This document shows, in pieces, positions 22,955 to 31,466 of a stretch of DNA of 36,092 nt. The position numbers were made by a program, and so were the translations under genes. The DNA comes from an uncultured Clostridia bacterium (GTDB lineage: Bacteria > Bacillota > Clostridia > Christensenellales > Aristaeellaceae): the NCBI GenBank assembly GCA_937907055.1, contig CALCTW010000136.1:1-36092 (forward strand), read 5' to 3'. The notes beneath the pieces are model-generated. The model had not been told where the DNA came from and ran no database searches. It saw only the letters and a program-made list of their open reading frames with translations. Numbering within the stretch: the first letter of the stretch is position 1; every line of letters begins with the position of its first letter.

Positions 22955-24442
22955 ATGCGTTTGGCTTTATCCGGAAGACGGAAGAAGATCCTGTTGATCG
23001 CCGCGGCGGCAGCGGTGCTGCTGGGGGCGGTTTTTGTGATCATTTTGGCATCCGCCGGGAGCCAGGCAAAGGCAAAACGCGCGGAACGCCTGCTGGCCGC
23101 GTCAAAGGGACGGACGGATTATGAACTTTTGCTGATCCTGCGGCCGGATGTGAATACGCTGGCGGTTACAGAGACCGTGACCTATACCAACCGGACAGGG
23201 GATACCCTGAATGAGATCATCCTGCGTACGTGGGCAAACGCCTATGCCGATGAAGAAAGCAGTCCGGCGGCGCTGGAGGATCGCTGTGAAGCCTGCTATG
23301 GAGACGCCTTCTCTGCCGGCGGCATCCGGATCGACGGCGTGTGGGTACAGGACGCGCTGACAGAGCCCTGCTTTATCGATGCGGAAAAGACCGTGCTTTC
23401 CGTGCCGGCGCGGCTGCAGCCGGGGGAAAGCGTGACCTTGAAACTGCATGCTTCGGTGCAGATCCCTGTCTGCGCCTATCGCTTTGGCCGCGCGGGAGAT
23501 ACCTTCCTGCTCACTTCTTTCCTGCCGGTGATCCCGGTCTATGAGGAGGGCGCGTGGCACACGGAAAGCGCCCATGTCGTCGGGGATCCCTTCGTTCAGG
23601 ACGCGGCCAACTTTGCCTTCCGTCTTTCCGTGCCGGAGGGCTGGCAGGTGTGGGGGAACGCTGAGGTGCTGAAGGAGGGAAGTGTGTATACCGGAACAGC
23701 GCTTGCCGCGCGGGATCTGTCCCTGATCGTCAGCCGGGAACTGAAAGCCGAAACCAGAGATGTGAACGGCATCCGGGTCACGGCGCTCAGCAGGGAAAAG
23801 ACCGGTGCCGTCAGAGGGCTGGAGATCGCGGGAAAAGCGCTGCGGGTGTACAGCGAGCTGTACGGGGATTATCCTGATCCCGTTTTCACGCTCGTTGCCT
23901 GCGCGCTGCCCTTTGACAGCATGGAGCACCCCGGTGTCTCGCTGATCAATGAAGCGCTTTTCGCGGATGAAGACAGGATGGAGCAGACACTGGCCCTTTC
24001 CTGCGCGCGTCAGTGGTTCGGCGCTCTTGCGGGGGCGGATCTTTTCCATCACGGCTGGATGAGCGGCGCGCTTTCCCGCTATGCCATGCTGGGCTATTAC
24101 GGGCGTACAAAGGGCGAAGGGGCCCGGGAGGATCTGATCCGGACGCTGATCGAGCCCGCGATGCGCGATCCTTCCGCCCGTACCTTTACACCGGGCATGC
24201 CTGCGGATTACTTCGCGGATTTGACAACTTATATTGCCGTGGTGTATGATAAGGGATGCGCATTGATGTGCGCGCTGGATCTTTCTCTGGACGGAGGAAC
24301 AGATACTTTTCTCCGTGCCTATGTTGAAAAATACGCATTTTTGACGGTCTCGCGGCCGGGGTTTGAGCAGTTTCTGAAGGCATATGCCGGGCGTGATCTG
24401 CGTCCGCTGCTGCTGGATTATCTGGATACCCTGACGCGCTGA
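22955..24442 (+). CDS. Membrane-anchored M1-peptidase-like protein lacking the zinc site
   Basis: A 495-residue protein: a basic start and one membrane helix (about 8-33), then an M1-like N-terminal beta domain (LAVTETVTYTNRTGDTLNEI, PGESVTLKL, FLPVIPVYEEGAWH). A thermolysin-like catalytic fold follows. Its landmarks are recognisable: SMEHPGVSLIN (323 on) corresponds to the GxMEN-type motif, LSCARQWFG (348-356) to HELAHQWFG, and WMSGALSRYA to LNEGFASYA. The two zinc His (at 348 and 352), the catalytic Glu (349) and the Glu ligand (371) are replaced by Leu, Arg, Ser and Gly. It is therefore very unlikely to be a peptidase; a binding or scaffold role is inferred. AAAGGAG ends six bases before the ATG. 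It is first of five closely spaced genes. Confidence 0.8.
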   Translation: MRLALSGRRKKILLIAAAAAVLLGAVFVIILASAGSQAKAKRAERLLAASKGRTDYELLLILRPDVNTLAVTETVTYTNRTGDTLNEIILRTWANAYADEESSPAALEDRCEACYGDAFSAGGIRIDGVWVQDALTEPCFIDAEKTVLSVPARLQPGESVTLKLHASVQIPVCAYRFGRAGDTFLLTSFLPVIPVYEEGAWHTESAHVVGDPFVQDAANFAFRLSVPEGWQVWGNAEVLKEGSVYTGTALAARDLSLIVSRELKAETRDVNGIRVTALSREKTGAVRGLEIAGKALRVYSELYGDYPDPVFTLVACALPFDSMEHPGVSLINEALFADEDRMEQTLALSCARQWFGALAGADLFHHGWMSGALSRYAMLGYYGRTKGEGAREDLIRTLIEPAMRDPSARTFTPGMPADYFADLTTYIAVVYDKGCALMCALDLSLDGGTDTFLRAYVEKYAFLTVSRPGFEQFLKAYAGRDLRPLLLDYLDTLTR

Positions 24443-24470
24443 GACTGTGCCTGAAAAGAGGTTTATTGCC

Positions 24471-25568
24471 TTGGAAAAGTCAAATTGTTGTGTGCTGATC
24501 CCTTCTCTTTCCCCGGATCAGCGTTTGCCGGATTATGTAAGGGATTTGCTGAAAAGCGGCTTTGGCGGCGTTGTTGTGGTCAATGACGGCTCCAAAAAGG
24601 AATACGATCCTTTCTTTGAGGCCTGCGCCGCGATGGACGGATGCACGGTGATCGGCTATGAGGTCAATCACGGCAAGGGTTACGCGCTGCGCTACGGTAT
24701 CCGTCATATCTACGAAAACACAGCCTTCGAGGGCATCATCACCGCGGATTCCGACGGCCAGCATACGCCGGTTGATACCGCGAAGATGGCAGCGGAGATG
24801 GAGGGGGAGCATCTGTGGCTGGGCAGCCGTGATTTTACATCGGCCAACACCAATATCCCCAAGCGCTCCCGTGTGGGCAACCGCATCACTTCCTTTGTGT
24901 TCAAGCTGTTCTACGGCCAGTATCTGCCGGATACGCAGACCGGTCTTCGCGCCTTCCCGCGCAGCCTGTGCCCCTTCATGCTGGAGGTGACGGGCGACCG
25001 CTTTGAGTATGAGATGAACGTGCTGATCCGCTGCAGCGAGAAGAAGATCAGAATGCTGGTCGTGCCCATCGATACGATCTATCTGGAGGAGAACAAATCC
25101 TCTCACTTCAATCCTCTCAAGGATTCCTGGCGCATCTATAAGCTGATCCTCGGCAATTTCCTCATGTTCATCGCGGCTTCGCTGAGCTGCTGGGCGTTGG
25201 ATCAGGGTATTTACGCGTTGGTGCGCTATGTCATCATGCCGCAGCAGGATAAGGTCCGTTTCCTGCTCTGGGATATCACCGCCGGGATCATTGTGGGCTA
25301 TGTGGTGGCCAGGATCATTTCTTCGCTGGTCAACTTTGCCATCAATAAAAATGCCGTGTTCAAGATCAAGGAATCCAAGGGCGCGCTGCTGCGCTATTTC
25401 CTGCTGGCGGCCTGCTGCCTCGCGATCTCCGCGCTGGTCACCGGGATCCTTTCCACCTATGTCGGTTCCGGTGTGGACTGGCTGATCAAGCTGGTGGTGG
25501 ATCTGATCATGTTCATGATCAATTATCGCGTGCAGAAGGTGTGGGTGTTCCGCACCGACGCGAAGTGA
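24471..25568 (+). CDS. GT2 glycosyltransferase fused to a GtrA-like membrane domain
   Basis: A 365-residue fusion. Residues 1 to about 215 are a family 2 glycosyltransferase: CVLIPSLSPDQRLPD, VVVVNDGS, NHGKGYALRYGI and the metal-binding DSDGQH (Asp93, Asp95), with DTQTGLRAFPRSL typical of polyprenyl-phosphate sugar transferases. The C-terminal third is a GtrA-like four-helix domain with the signature LVNFAINKNAVFKIKE and a last helix ending NYRVQKVWVF. Such fusions are thought to make or flip polyprenyl-linked sugars for envelope glycans. The start is set at TTG 24471, nine bases after AAGAGG; a GTG at 24447 is in frame but lacks a site. It lies 28 bases after the M1-like gene. Donor and acceptor are unknown. 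Confidence 0.9.
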   Translation: MEKSNCCVLIPSLSPDQRLPDYVRDLLKSGFGGVVVVNDGSKKEYDPFFEACAAMDGCTVIGYEVNHGKGYALRYGIRHIYENTAFEGIITADSDGQHTPVDTAKMAAEMEGEHLWLGSRDFTSANTNIPKRSRVGNRITSFVFKLFYGQYLPDTQTGLRAFPRSLCPFMLEVTGDRFEYEMNVLIRCSEKKIRMLVVPIDTIYLEENKSSHFNPLKDSWRIYKLILGNFLMFIAASLSCWALDQGIYALVRYVIMPQQDKVRFLLWDITAGIIVGYVVARIISSLVNFAINKNAVFKIKESKGALLRYFLLAACCLAISALVTGILSTYVGSGVDWLIKLVVDLIMFMINYRVQKVWVFRTDAK

Positions 25569-25597
25569 CGTTCTTATCAAACAGGAGGTTTCCCGAT

Positions 25598-26620
25598 ATG
25601 TCCGCGAAATGGAAAACGCTTCTTTTGGGCGCGGTGCTGGCCGCGATGCTGGTCATCCTGCCCTTTACGATCGCCTCTCCGGTTTTCAGCTATGAGACGG
25701 AAGTTGAAGAGGATGATCCCTTTGCCGATCTTTTCGGTCTGCTGTTCCCCGCCGCTTACGCGGAGGAAGAGGAAGCCGTTCATTACGAGCTGTCCACGGA
25801 TCTGTTCACTCCCGGCAATACGCCGAATCCCGCGGGCTACACCTATGATGAAGAGGGCAATATTACCGGCTACCACGATGCTTCCATCACGGTGACGGTG
25901 GAGACCCGCTTTGAAAACGGTGTGTCCTGGCGCGTCGCGTATGTGGAGGTCAAGAGCCCCACGCAGCTGCGCACTGCCGTGGCCGGCAAGAAGATCACTT
26001 CTACCAAGGAAGCCTATATGTCCGCGCTCGCGCCGGCTTATAACGCCATCGTGGCCATCAACGGCGATGATTATCAGAATGATCCGCAGGTGAAGACCTT
26101 CGAGTACCGCATGGGGCAGAAGGCCTCGGCCAAATCCAATAAAAAGCGTGATATCCTCATCATCGATGAAATGGGCGATCTGCACATCTTCATATGCTCC
26201 GACGCGGACAAGATGAGCGCGTTCAAGGCAGACGGCCATCAGGTGGTGAACGCCTTCACCTTCGGCCCCGGTCTGGTGGTGGACGGCGATCTGATCCCCT
26301 GCCCGAAGGATTATAAATATAATCCGAACAAGGCCGAGCCCCGCAGCGCCATCGGTCAGGTGGGGCCGCTGACTTATGTGCTGGTCGTGGCGGAAGGCCG
26401 CGGCGAAAGCGGCTCCGCGGGCGTGACCATCGATCAGCTGGGAGATTTCATGTTCTATCAGCTCAACTGTGTACAGGCTTATAATCTGGACGGCGGCAAC
26501 ACCGCTGAGATGTATGTGGGCAATACCATGTATATGGACCGCAAGGGACACAGCGAGCGCTCCATCAACGATATCATTTACTTCGCCACGGCGGTCGATC
26601 CCGCTGAATGGCAGGAATAA
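25598..26620 (+). CDS. Exported phosphodiester glycosidase (NAGPA-domain protein)
   Basis: A 340-residue exported protein. The N-terminal hydrophobic segment (LLLGAVLAAMLVILPFTIA) is a signal peptide or anchor, followed by an acidic linker and the NAGPA domain (about residues 120-335). Typical landmarks are YNAIVAINGDDYQ, the FGPGLVVDG strand, RSAIGQ and NLDGGNTAEMYV near the C-terminus, where DGG is the most conserved element of the family. The eukaryotic namesake removes N-acetylglucosamine from a phosphodiester; bacterial members are thought to cut sugar phosphodiesters in wall or capsule polymers. AGGAGG (25583-25588) supports the ATG. The neighbouring GT2-GtrA gene suggests that both act on the same envelope glycan (inference). 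Confidence 0.9.
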   Translation: MSAKWKTLLLGAVLAAMLVILPFTIASPVFSYETEVEEDDPFADLFGLLFPAAYAEEEEAVHYELSTDLFTPGNTPNPAGYTYDEEGNITGYHDASITVTVETRFENGVSWRVAYVEVKSPTQLRTAVAGKKITSTKEAYMSALAPAYNAIVAINGDDYQNDPQVKTFEYRMGQKASAKSNKKRDILIIDEMGDLHIFICSDADKMSAFKADGHQVVNAFTFGPGLVVDGDLIPCPKDYKYNPNKAEPRSAIGQVGPLTYVLVVAEGRGESGSAGVTIDQLGDFMFYQLNCVQAYNLDGGNTAEMYVGNTMYMDRKGHSERSINDIIYFATAVDPAEWQE

Positions 26621-26630
26621 CGGGGATAAA

Positions 26631-27566
26631 ATGGATTTCGAGCATTTGACCGCTTTTGAGGTATTCGGGCTTCCCGTATACCGCTACGGCCTGTTTATCG
26701 GCGCGGGCGCGCTGCTGATGTGTCTTGCGGCGCTCCTCCGCGCGGGAAAAGAGCACCGTGCTTCCGTGCTGGCCGCCTGCGCGGCCGCGCTTCCGTGCGC
26801 GCTCGTCCTTTCGCGCCTGCTCTATTGCCTGACAGATCAGCGTTTTGTCGGCATCGCGCCGCTGGATAAGGTGTTCAGCCTTACAAACGGCGGTTTCTCC
26901 ATGCTGGGCGCGCTGCTGGGCGCGGCGCTCGGCGTTGTGATCGTGTGCAGGATCGGCAAAAAGAAGGTCCTGCCGGTGATGGATCAGATGGTGACCGGCG
27001 TGCCGCTGTTCCTCATCTGCGCCCGCGCGGCGGAGTTCTTCAGCGATGAATTCGGCGTCTCCAAGCCCCTCAAGACAGAATGGCTGGAGGATACCTTCCT
27101 CACGGTGGACAGCTCCTATCTCATGGTCTATGTGCTGGAGGCCGCTTTCGCGGCGCTGCTGTTCGTGATCATGCTGTGCTGCAAAAAGGACCGTACTGTC
27201 GTATTCACGCTGTTGTTTACGGCGGCGCAGGGGATCTTTGAAAGCCTGAAGAAGGCGGACAAGCACATGGCGTTCGGCTTTGTGGGCGTGCAGCACATCC
27301 TTTCCTATACCATTCTGGCAGTGACGGTCATCGTGCTGGGCGCGCTGGCGCGGAAAAAGGGCAAAAAAGCGCTTCCGCTTGCCGGATGGATCTCAGCGGT
27401 GCCGGTGGCCGGGATCGCGGTCGGGCTGGAATTCCTGTATGACCGCACCAATACCGCGCCGATGCTGCTGTACGCGGCTTATCTGGTGCTCGTTGTGTAT
27501 ATGGCCGGTCTGGGCTTCGCGCTGCTCCGCGCGTCCCGCTCTCCCGGACAAGAGAAGGAGAACTGA
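26631..27566 (+). CDS. Divergent Lgt-like (prolipoprotein diacylglyceryl transferase family) membrane protein
   Basis: A 311-residue polytopic membrane protein with the overall pattern of Lgt: YRYGLFIGAGALLM at the first helix, LSRLLYCL, GGFSMLGALLGAALG (87 on), and RAAEFFSDEFG (Arg132 to Gly142) where Lgt has RIGNFxNxExxG. True Lgt transfers diacylglycerol to the lipobox Cys. Here the conserved His of the HGG motif is Leu92, and the Asn after the signature Arg is Glu135, so it may not be a working Lgt. It could be an inactive or re-purposed paralogue. The ribosome binding site is weak (CGGGGA), ten bases after the upstream stop, suggesting translational coupling with the glycosidase gene. 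Confidence 0.7.
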   Translation: MDFEHLTAFEVFGLPVYRYGLFIGAGALLMCLAALLRAGKEHRASVLAACAAALPCALVLSRLLYCLTDQRFVGIAPLDKVFSLTNGGFSMLGALLGAALGVVIVCRIGKKKVLPVMDQMVTGVPLFLICARAAEFFSDEFGVSKPLKTEWLEDTFLTVDSSYLMVYVLEAAFAALLFVIMLCCKKDRTVVFTLLFTAAQGIFESLKKADKHMAFGFVGVQHILSYTILAVTVIVLGALARKKGKKALPLAGWISAVPVAGIAVGLEFLYDRTNTAPMLLYAAYLVLVVYMAGLGFALLRASRSPGQEKEN

Positions 27567-27571
27567 TCCCC

Positions 27572-27781
27572 ATGGAAAAGAAAGATATCGAACGCATCAA
27601 TGAACTGGCCCGTAAGAAGAAGTCCACCGGGCTGACCCTGGCCGAGGAAGCGGAGCAGCAGCGTCTGCGCCGTCAGTATCTGGATGAGTGGAAGGCCAGC
27701 CTGCAGGCACAGCTGGATAACACCTACATCATCGGTCCGGACGGCGAAAAGCGGAAGCTGCAGAAAAAAGTCAAGAATTAA
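27572..27781 (+). CDS. DUF896 family small protein (YnzC-like)
   Basis: A 69-residue, very basic and helical protein: DIERINELARKKKSTGLTLA followed by an EQQRLRRQYLDEWKASL helix and a Lys-rich tail. This matches the DUF896/UPF0291 family of Firmicutes, whose Bacillus members (YnzC, YneB-operon type) form two-helix hairpins; the biochemical role is not established. AAGGAG (27555-27560) overlaps the end of the upstream gene, and the ATG follows the stop by only five bases. It closes the envelope operon before the terminator at 27850. Confidence 0.92.
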   Translation: MEKKDIERINELARKKKSTGLTLAEEAEQQRLRRQYLDEWKASLQAQLDNTYIIGPDGEKRKLQKKVKN

Positions 27782-27849
27782 AGGCGATCCCGCGCGTGTC
27801 TTCTGCGCGGTATTGTCGTCAGGCGCCGGAAACGTAACGCCAACCGAGC

Positions 27850-27876
27850 CCGCCGCCCCGCGGCGGTTTTTGTTTT
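27850..27876 (+). terminator. Terminator of the M1-like to DUF896 operon
   Basis: CCGCCG (27850-27855) pairs with CGGCGG (27861-27866), followed by TTTTTGTTTT. The stem is short but GC-only. The next gene starts 27 bases later with no visible promoter in between, so some readthrough probably feeds it. Confidence 0.7.
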
Positions 27877-27903
27877 CAGCCGCCTGTTACAGAGGAAAAG
27901 CAC

Positions 27904-28683
27904 ATGTACGAATCCTGGTCACTTGTATTCCGGTATATTTTTGTGGGACTTGGCGGGCTCATTTTGCTGCTCGTCATTTTGTGGTATCTGCGCGACGCGC
28001 GCCGCTATCATAAGGTGATCAAGTCCCTGCCGGACGCGGGAAGGATCGGCGAACTGCGCTGCGACGCGAACGGAAAACGCTATCCGCTGCCCCGGGAGGG
28101 CTATATCGGCCGCTCCTTCTCCTGCGATATCCGCGTGCGCGGGCAGGGGATCAAAAACCGCCATGTGGAATTTATCTACCGTCCCGGAAAGGGCCTTCTG
28201 ATGCGTCCTGTGGGGAATAACGTATTCTCAATGGCCGGGCAGCAGCTGCGCGGCAGCGCGTACGCGTTGCACGGCACGCGTCTTGAGATCGGTAACCTGC
28301 CGTTCACGGTGCTGTTTTTTGAGGGCCTGGACGCGGAGGATCCGCGCGATCTCCGGGAGGATGAAGAGCGGTATCGCCGCTTTGAGGAAATGGACAGGGA
28401 AGAGGACTTTTCCGCCTTTGCGCCTCCGCCGCCCGTACGGTACGATCAGCCGGCTCCGGCAGCGTATCACACGCCGGCTTCCGGAGCGGAGATCCCGGAG
28501 GAATGGGGCGCGGCGCCGCGACAAAACGACGCGGGTTCGCCCTATCCGGTCATGCCGGAACAGGCTCCTTCTCCGCGGCAGCCGCAGGCAGATCGCTACG
28601 GCATTCCGGATGAGTGGGGGCAGCGCCCCGTCGCCGGGGCACAGTACCCGGTCTATCCCGTACAGAATCAGGGAGATGAATGA
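27904..28683 (+). CDS. Membrane-anchored FHA-domain protein
   Basis: A 259-residue protein with an N-terminal membrane helix (about 9-30: YIFVGLGGLILLLVILWYL) and a cytoplasmic FHA domain (about 48-140). The domain shows YIGRSFSCDI and IKNRHVEFIY, the usual Gly-Arg-Ser and Asn/Ser-x-x-His phosphothreonine-binding pattern. The rest is a low-complexity Pro/Ala-rich tail with two copies of an I-P-(E/D)-E-W-G motif. FHA domains bind phosphothreonine on partners of Ser/Thr kinases; none is encoded here. The coding end overlaps the next gene (SEDS), and FHA plus rodA/pbpA is a known combination in Actinobacteria, so a role in controlling wall synthesis is inferred. AGAGGA seven bases before the ATG supports the start. 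Confidence 0.92.
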   Translation: MYESWSLVFRYIFVGLGGLILLLVILWYLRDARRYHKVIKSLPDAGRIGELRCDANGKRYPLPREGYIGRSFSCDIRVRGQGIKNRHVEFIYRPGKGLLMRPVGNNVFSMAGQQLRGSAYALHGTRLEIGNLPFTVLFFEGLDAEDPRDLREDEERYRRFEEMDREEDFSAFAPPPPVRYDQPAPAAYHTPASGAEIPEEWGAAPRQNDAGSPYPVMPEQAPSPRQPQADRYGIPDEWGQRPVAGAQYPVYPVQNQGDE

Positions 28684-29936
28684 TGAGAAACCGCGAACAG
28701 AGAAAACTGAAAACGCCCGTGATTTTGACGGCGCTGGTCTCCGTTTTCTTTTTCGCGGGCTTTTTTCTGCTGTATCTGATGAAGCAGCAGCCGGAAGCGC
28801 TTGTTTTCGCTTTCGCGGTACCGGCGGTCATCTGGCTGGGCATGCTGCTCATCCCGCGCTTCATCCACGCGGATCCGCCGCTGCTGATCCTCACCTATTT
28901 TCTGTGTTGTGTGGGGATCCTGACACTCTTTGATCTGAAGCCCGAATGGGGCATTCAGCAGTTTTACAGTTTTCTGATCGCCAATCTGGGCATGATCGCG
29001 GCGGAACTGGTGGTGGCTCATGTGCGCCGCTGGGCGTTTCCGTGCTTTCTGCTCATGGTGGTCTCGGTGGCGCTGCTGTCCGCTCCGGCGGTCTTTGGCC
29101 GCACCATCAACGGCGCGAAGGCCTGGCTGGCCGTTGGCTCCTTCAGTTTCCAGCCCAGTGAACCGGTCAAACTGTGCTTCCTGCTCATAATGGCCTTTGT
29201 CCTGTCCCGCAGAAAAGTGCTTTTGGCTGTCCTTTTTGGGGGCGGCTGTCTGCTGCTGCTCATGATGGAGAAGGATCTGGGCACCGCGCTGCTCTACTTC
29301 TTTACCGCCATGCTGCTCATTTATGCTTCCACCGGCTCGCTGCTGCTCATGTTGGGCGGCCTCACCGCCGGGGGCGGGGCGGCTTATATCGGTTATCGTC
29401 TGTTTTCACATGTGCAAGCCCGTGTATCCATTTGGCTGGATCCCTTTGCCGATCCGCAGGGGAAGGGCTATCAGCTGATCCACGGTCTGTTTGCCATCGT
29501 CAACGGCGGTCTGTGGGGGAAAGGCCTTGGGCAGGGCAATGCCGGCTATATCCCGTATGTGCAGAATGACTTTATCTTTGCCGCCATCGTCAATGAATTC
29601 GGCATCCTGTTTGGGTTACTGCTGCTGGCGGCCTATGTGCTGATCATCATCCGCGGGGCGATGATCGCGCGCCGCAGCGCCGATATGATGCACGCGCTCC
29701 TCGCCATCGGCTGCGTGGGCATGATCGCCCTGCAGTCCTTCGTCATCGTGGGCGGCATCGTCAAACTCATTCCCCTCACGGGCATCACCCTGCCCTTTAT
29801 CAGTCAGGGCGGTTCCTCCATGGTCTCTTCCATGGCGGTCATCGGGCTGCTGCAGGGCGTGGCGGCGAGGAATGAGCAGATCCTGCGCGAGGATGAGACC
29901 ATGGCCTACATCGGTCAGAGGGAGGCCGGGCAGTGA
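28683..29936 (+). CDS. SEDS-family peptidoglycan glycosyltransferase (FtsW/RodA/SpoVE)
   Basis: A 417-residue polytopic protein of the SEDS family, which polymerises lipid II into glycan strands together with a class B PBP. Seen: TINGAKAWLAVGSFSFQPSE, EKDLGTALLYF, the large external loop WLDPFADPQGKGYQLIHGL, GKGLGQGN, NDFIFAAIVNEFG and the strongly conserved PLTGITLPFISQGGSSM near the end. I cannot say whether it is FtsW-, RodA- or SpoVE-like from sequence alone. An ATG at 28680 is possible, but 28683 is better spaced from GGGAG (28671-28675). It overlaps the FHA gene by one base and the PBP gene by four, so the three are translationally coupled. Confidence 0.95.
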   Translation: MRNREQRKLKTPVILTALVSVFFFAGFFLLYLMKQQPEALVFAFAVPAVIWLGMLLIPRFIHADPPLLILTYFLCCVGILTLFDLKPEWGIQQFYSFLIANLGMIAAELVVAHVRRWAFPCFLLMVVSVALLSAPAVFGRTINGAKAWLAVGSFSFQPSEPVKLCFLLIMAFVLSRRKVLLAVLFGGGCLLLLMMEKDLGTALLYFFTAMLLIYASTGSLLLMLGGLTAGGGAAYIGYRLFSHVQARVSIWLDPFADPQGKGYQLIHGLFAIVNGGLWGKGLGQGNAGYIPYVQNDFIFAAIVNEFGILFGLLLLAAYVLIIIRGAMIARRSADMMHALLAIGCVGMIALQSFVIVGGIVKLIPLTGITLPFISQGGSSMVSSMAVIGLLQGVAARNEQILREDETMAYIGQREAGQ

Positions 29937-31369
29937 AAAATATCAGAAGAAATGTGCTGCGCCTGTGCCTGGCGTTGATCGTGCTTTTTGTCGGGCTGGG
30001 CCTCTACGCGGCTAGCAGCTTCCTCGGCAACTGGGATCGCTGGCTGACATCGGAATATAACGTGGGCAACCGCGCGGTGCGCGCTGATGTGACCGCGGGC
30101 GATATTCTGGACAGGAACGGCGTGGTGCTGGCCACCGTGGACGCTGCCGGTAACCGTGTGTATCAGGCGGATGAGACTGCCCGCCGCAGCGTGGTGCATG
30201 TGGTGGGCGATATGCAGAATAACGTGAACCACGGCGTGGAAAGCTTCATGAGCCGTTATCTGTACGGCTATGAATTTACGCTGGAGGAGCAGCTGGCCGC
30301 GCAGGAAGCCGGCAGCGCCAAGGGCGATAATGTATTCCTGACCATCGATGCCAATCTGTGCGCTTATATCGATCGTGTGTTTTCCGCCTCCGTGCCGGAA
30401 GCGACCGGCGCAGTGGTGGTACTGAATTACAGGACCGGTGAAACACTGGCGGATATGTCCTTCCCCAATTATGATCCGCTCAATGTGACAAGTCAGGTGA
30501 AAAACAGCCCACTCAAGCCCTTCTGGAACCGCGCTGTGCAGATGCAGAAGGCCTCCGGCTCCACATTCAAGATCATCACAGCCGCCGCGGCGCTGGATAA
30601 CTATGCCGGTATGGACGCGATGAGTACGGTCTACACCTGTGACGGCCGGCTGAAGATCGGCGATCGTTATATCACGGATGCCGGAACGGACGGCGTGGGG
30701 GAGGGCAGCACCCTTGTCTCACATGGTTCCCTGTCGCTCCGGCGCGCGTTCGCCCTCAGCTGCAATAACACCTTTGCCTATATCGCCGGGCAGCTGGGAG
30801 ATCGTCTGCTCAGGAAGGAAGCGGAGAAATTCGGCTTTAATGATAACTTCCTCTTCAGTGATATCGTGTGCGAAAATTCCGTTTATCCTGTCACCAACCG
30901 CACGGCGCTGGAGGTCGCGTGGACCGGCGCGGGGCAGAGCGCTCTGCTGACCACGCCCCTGCATATGTGCATGGTAGCCGCTTCTGTCGCGAATGACGGT
31001 GTGATGATGGAACCCAAACTGGTCAGGAATGTTGTTTCCCAGACCGGCATTCTGCGCAAGACCATGACAAGCAAGGTGTACCGTACGGTCATGGAGCCCG
31101 CGGTCGCGGCCATCCTGAAAAGTTATATGCGCGAGGTGGTCACGAACGGAACGGGAAGCAGGGCCGCTGTGAACGGCCATGTCATCTGCGGCAAGACCGG
31201 TTCCTCCGAACGCGATGATCAGACGGAGACTGATGCCTGGTTCGTCGGCTTCATCGATGAAGCAAACAGCCCCTACGCCGTGTGTGTGGTGGTGGAAAAC
31301 GCGGGCGGAGGCGGCAGCGTATCCGCGCCCATCGCCCGGCAGATCTTCCAGTACCTGCTCAATCATTGA
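29933..31369 (+). CDS. Class B penicillin-binding protein (transpeptidase)
   Basis: A 478-residue membrane-anchored D,D-transpeptidase, partner of the upstream SEDS protein. A single N-terminal helix (about 10-28) is followed by a short N-terminal module with GDILDRNGVVLA. The transpeptidase domain has all active-site motifs: SxxK as STFK (Ser210, Lys213), SxN as SCN (276-278) and KTGS (421-424). It crosslinks peptidoglycan outside the membrane and is a beta-lactam target. It is compact, closer to actinobacterial PbpA (about 490 residues) than to the longer FtsI or PBP2 types. It starts at a GTG that overlaps the SEDS stop (GTGA), with GGGAGG seven bases upstream. A strong terminator follows. 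Confidence 0.95.
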   Translation: MKNIRRNVLRLCLALIVLFVGLGLYAASSFLGNWDRWLTSEYNVGNRAVRADVTAGDILDRNGVVLATVDAAGNRVYQADETARRSVVHVVGDMQNNVNHGVESFMSRYLYGYEFTLEEQLAAQEAGSAKGDNVFLTIDANLCAYIDRVFSASVPEATGAVVVLNYRTGETLADMSFPNYDPLNVTSQVKNSPLKPFWNRAVQMQKASGSTFKIITAAAALDNYAGMDAMSTVYTCDGRLKIGDRYITDAGTDGVGEGSTLVSHGSLSLRRAFALSCNNTFAYIAGQLGDRLLRKEAEKFGFNDNFLFSDIVCENSVYPVTNRTALEVAWTGAGQSALLTTPLHMCMVAASVANDGVMMEPKLVRNVVSQTGILRKTMTSKVYRTVMEPAVAAILKSYMREVVTNGTGSRAAVNGHVICGKTGSSERDDQTETDAWFVGFIDEANSPYAVCVVVENAGGGGSVSAPIARQIFQYLLNH

Positions 31370-31379
31370 TATGAATCAA

Positions 31380-31419
31380 AAAATGGATGGCGCCTCTGAA
31401 AAAGAGGGCCATCCATTTT
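31380..31419. terminator. Bidirectional terminator between the PBP and HAD-IB genes
   Basis: AAAATGGATGGC and GCCATCCATTTT are extended by CCTCT/AGAGG with a GAAAA loop and one bulged G, making a stem of about 17 bp. On the minus strand it is followed by T residues (A-run 31378-31383); on the plus strand by a looser U-rich tail. Confidence 0.88.
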
Positions 31420-31466
31420 GGTTTATTGTTCTGTATTTTATCGGGATCTTTGGCATTCCCGGAGGT

